NCBI GenBank assembly: GCA_021810735.1
Contig: JAJZIF010000238.1
Coordinates: 1-6,340, forward strand
Direction: 5' to 3'
Length of the DNA stretch: 6,340 nucleotides
DNA from: Acidobacteriota bacterium
Lineage (GTDB): Bacteria; Acidobacteriota; Terriglobia; Terriglobales; Acidobacteriaceae
Every line of letters starts with the position of its first letter. Positions within the stretch are counted from its first letter, which is position 1. The notes under the pieces are model-generated. The model searched no databases and had not been told where the DNA came from. It saw nothing but the letters and a program-made list of their open reading frames with translations. The position numbers and the translations under genes were made by a program. Positions 5,580 to 6,340 of this stretch are shown here, one piece after another.

Positions 5580-6340
5580 ATGCGACTTCAAGCGAAATAT
5601 TCTCGCCATCTTTTCAGGATGGTCTCCGCGATTGCTTGCCTTCTATGGGCCAGATGTCTGATTCCCGCACTTCCCGCCTGCGCAGCCGATACGGCGGCCA
5701 AGGCACAGCCGGATCTTCTGGTGTTTGCCAATGGCGACAAGCTGACAGGAAAGTTGGACCATGAGGCCGACGGCACCGTATTTTTTTCCAGCGACAACGC
5801 CGGAATGGTCCAGGTTCCGTGGAGCAAACTGAAAGAACTGCACACCGAGAAACAATTTGCCGTAATCGAAACCGGCTCACCCGTAGGACGCAAGAAAGCG
5901 AATCTCGACATTCCTATCGGCACCATCGAAATCCATGGGGACACGCTCACCGTCAACACGCTGCATGGCACGCAGCAAATTCCGGTAAAAAACATCGCGT
6001 ACATTATCGATCAGGCAACATTTGACAAAGATGTTTTCAAAAAACAAGGTCTGACGCAAGGAATTATAGGCTCGGTCGGTGCCGGCGCCAGCACGGTGAA
6101 CGCCACGCAAATCAGCGTCAGCATCAATACGTCGGTCGTTCTATCGCGAGCCGTGCCGCCAGTGACCTGGATGCCGGCGAGGCAACGCACGCTATTGGAC
6201 TTCAGCAGCAACTACGGGCAGGTCACGCAACCGAACACTCCCACGGTGAAGACCAATATCCTACATGGGGGTCTGGAAGAAGACGAGTATTTCAGCCCGC
6301 GCTTCTATGTGCTGGAGCAGGCGACATACGACCATAATTT
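5580..6340 (+). CDS. DUF481-type outer-membrane protein, 3' end outside window
   Basis: The frame is open from the ATG at 5580 to the window edge (253 codons visible). Residues 1-36 form a Sec signal peptide: basic start, hydrophobic core MVSAIACLLWARCLIPAL, and a cut at about A35 or A36 (ACA-AD). After a short linker come two similar beta modules: FANGDKLTGKL to QVPWSKLKEL (about 49-87), and GTIEIHGDTLTV to QQIPVKNIAYIID (about 114-145). From about residue 158 the DUF481 barrel begins (GIIGSVGAGASTVNATQ, then alternating strands; SPRFYVLEQATYDHN near the edge). DUF481 includes proteins described as salt-induced outer-membrane proteins; the molecular role is unclear. GAGGA at 5564-5568 is a somewhat distant (11 bases) ribosome site; ATG at 5619 is a less likely start because it would drop the basic N-region. 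The gene diverges from the 69-codon gene across 108 bp in which I see no strong promoter. Confidence 0.85.
   Translation, partial: MRLQAKYSRHLFRMVSAIACLLWARCLIPALPACAADTAAKAQPDLLVFANGDKLTGKLDHEADGTVFFSSDNAGMVQVPWSKLKELHTEKQFAVIETGSPVGRKKANLDIPIGTIEIHGDTLTVNTLHGTQQIPVKNIAYIIDQATFDKDVFKKQGLTQGIIGSVGAGASTVNATQISVSINTSVVLSRAVPPVTWMPARQRTLLDFSSNYGQVTQPNTPTVKTNILHGGLEEDEYFSPRFYVLEQATYDHN

Noticed and set aside
5673..5684. Lipoprotein signal (L-P-A-C) in the DUF481 protein
   Set aside because: Proline two residues before the cysteine is unusual for a lipobox, and an ordinary signal peptidase I site (ACA-A) overlaps it; outer-membrane barrels are not normally lipoproteins.

Overview
The window looks like a chromosomal piece of a Gram-negative, moderately GC-rich bacterium that makes menaquinone by the futalosine route. 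It carries two outer-membrane-type proteins, a membrane-bound cellulose-synthase-like glycosyltransferase, a DUF4126 membrane protein and the radical SAM enzyme MqnC. This mix fits Acidobacteriota (Terriglobia/Koribacter-like) best. That placement is inference from family content and style; no rRNA or other marker is present. No phage, IS, tRNA, rRNA or CRISPR was seen.

Layout. 2-424 (+) is the 3' end of an outer-membrane beta-barrel gene with an in-frame (Gly-Tyr)7 hexanucleotide repeat. It converges on 478-2229 (-), a GT2 processive-type glycosyltransferase with C-terminal membrane helices, and the two share a terminator hairpin that works in both directions. Divergent from the glycosyltransferase is 2325-2918 (+), a DUF4126 membrane protein with a GTG start and no Shine-Dalgarno; a good promoter sits so close that the mRNA may be nearly leaderless. 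Next is a minus-strand type II toxin-antitoxin pair: AbrB-like antitoxin (3400-3684), then PIN-domain toxin (2962-3393). The two are in the same reading frame, separated by one TGA and two sense codons. Divergent from it, across an AT-rich spacer, is a 92-residue protein I do not recognise (3825-4103, +). It ends 6 bp from the end of mqnC (4110-5156, -). Upstream of mqnC on the same strand are a repeat-rich, strongly foldable leader (5179-5256) and a 69-codon unknown gene (5262-5471). The last gene, 5580 to the window end (+), is the N-terminal two thirds or so of a secreted DUF481 outer-membrane protein.

How the genes relate. The glycosyltransferase (cell-surface polysaccharide), the two barrel proteins and the DUF4126 protein are envelope functions, but no pathway-level operon links them. 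mqnC is a lone member of the menaquinone pathway here. The toxin-antitoxin pair and its unknown neighbour form an accessory-looking island of about 1.1 kb between housekeeping genes. I found no convincing new multi-gene system. The items most worth checking are the mqnC leader structure, the single-stop toxin-antitoxin arrangement and the Gly-Tyr repeat loop closed by cysteines.
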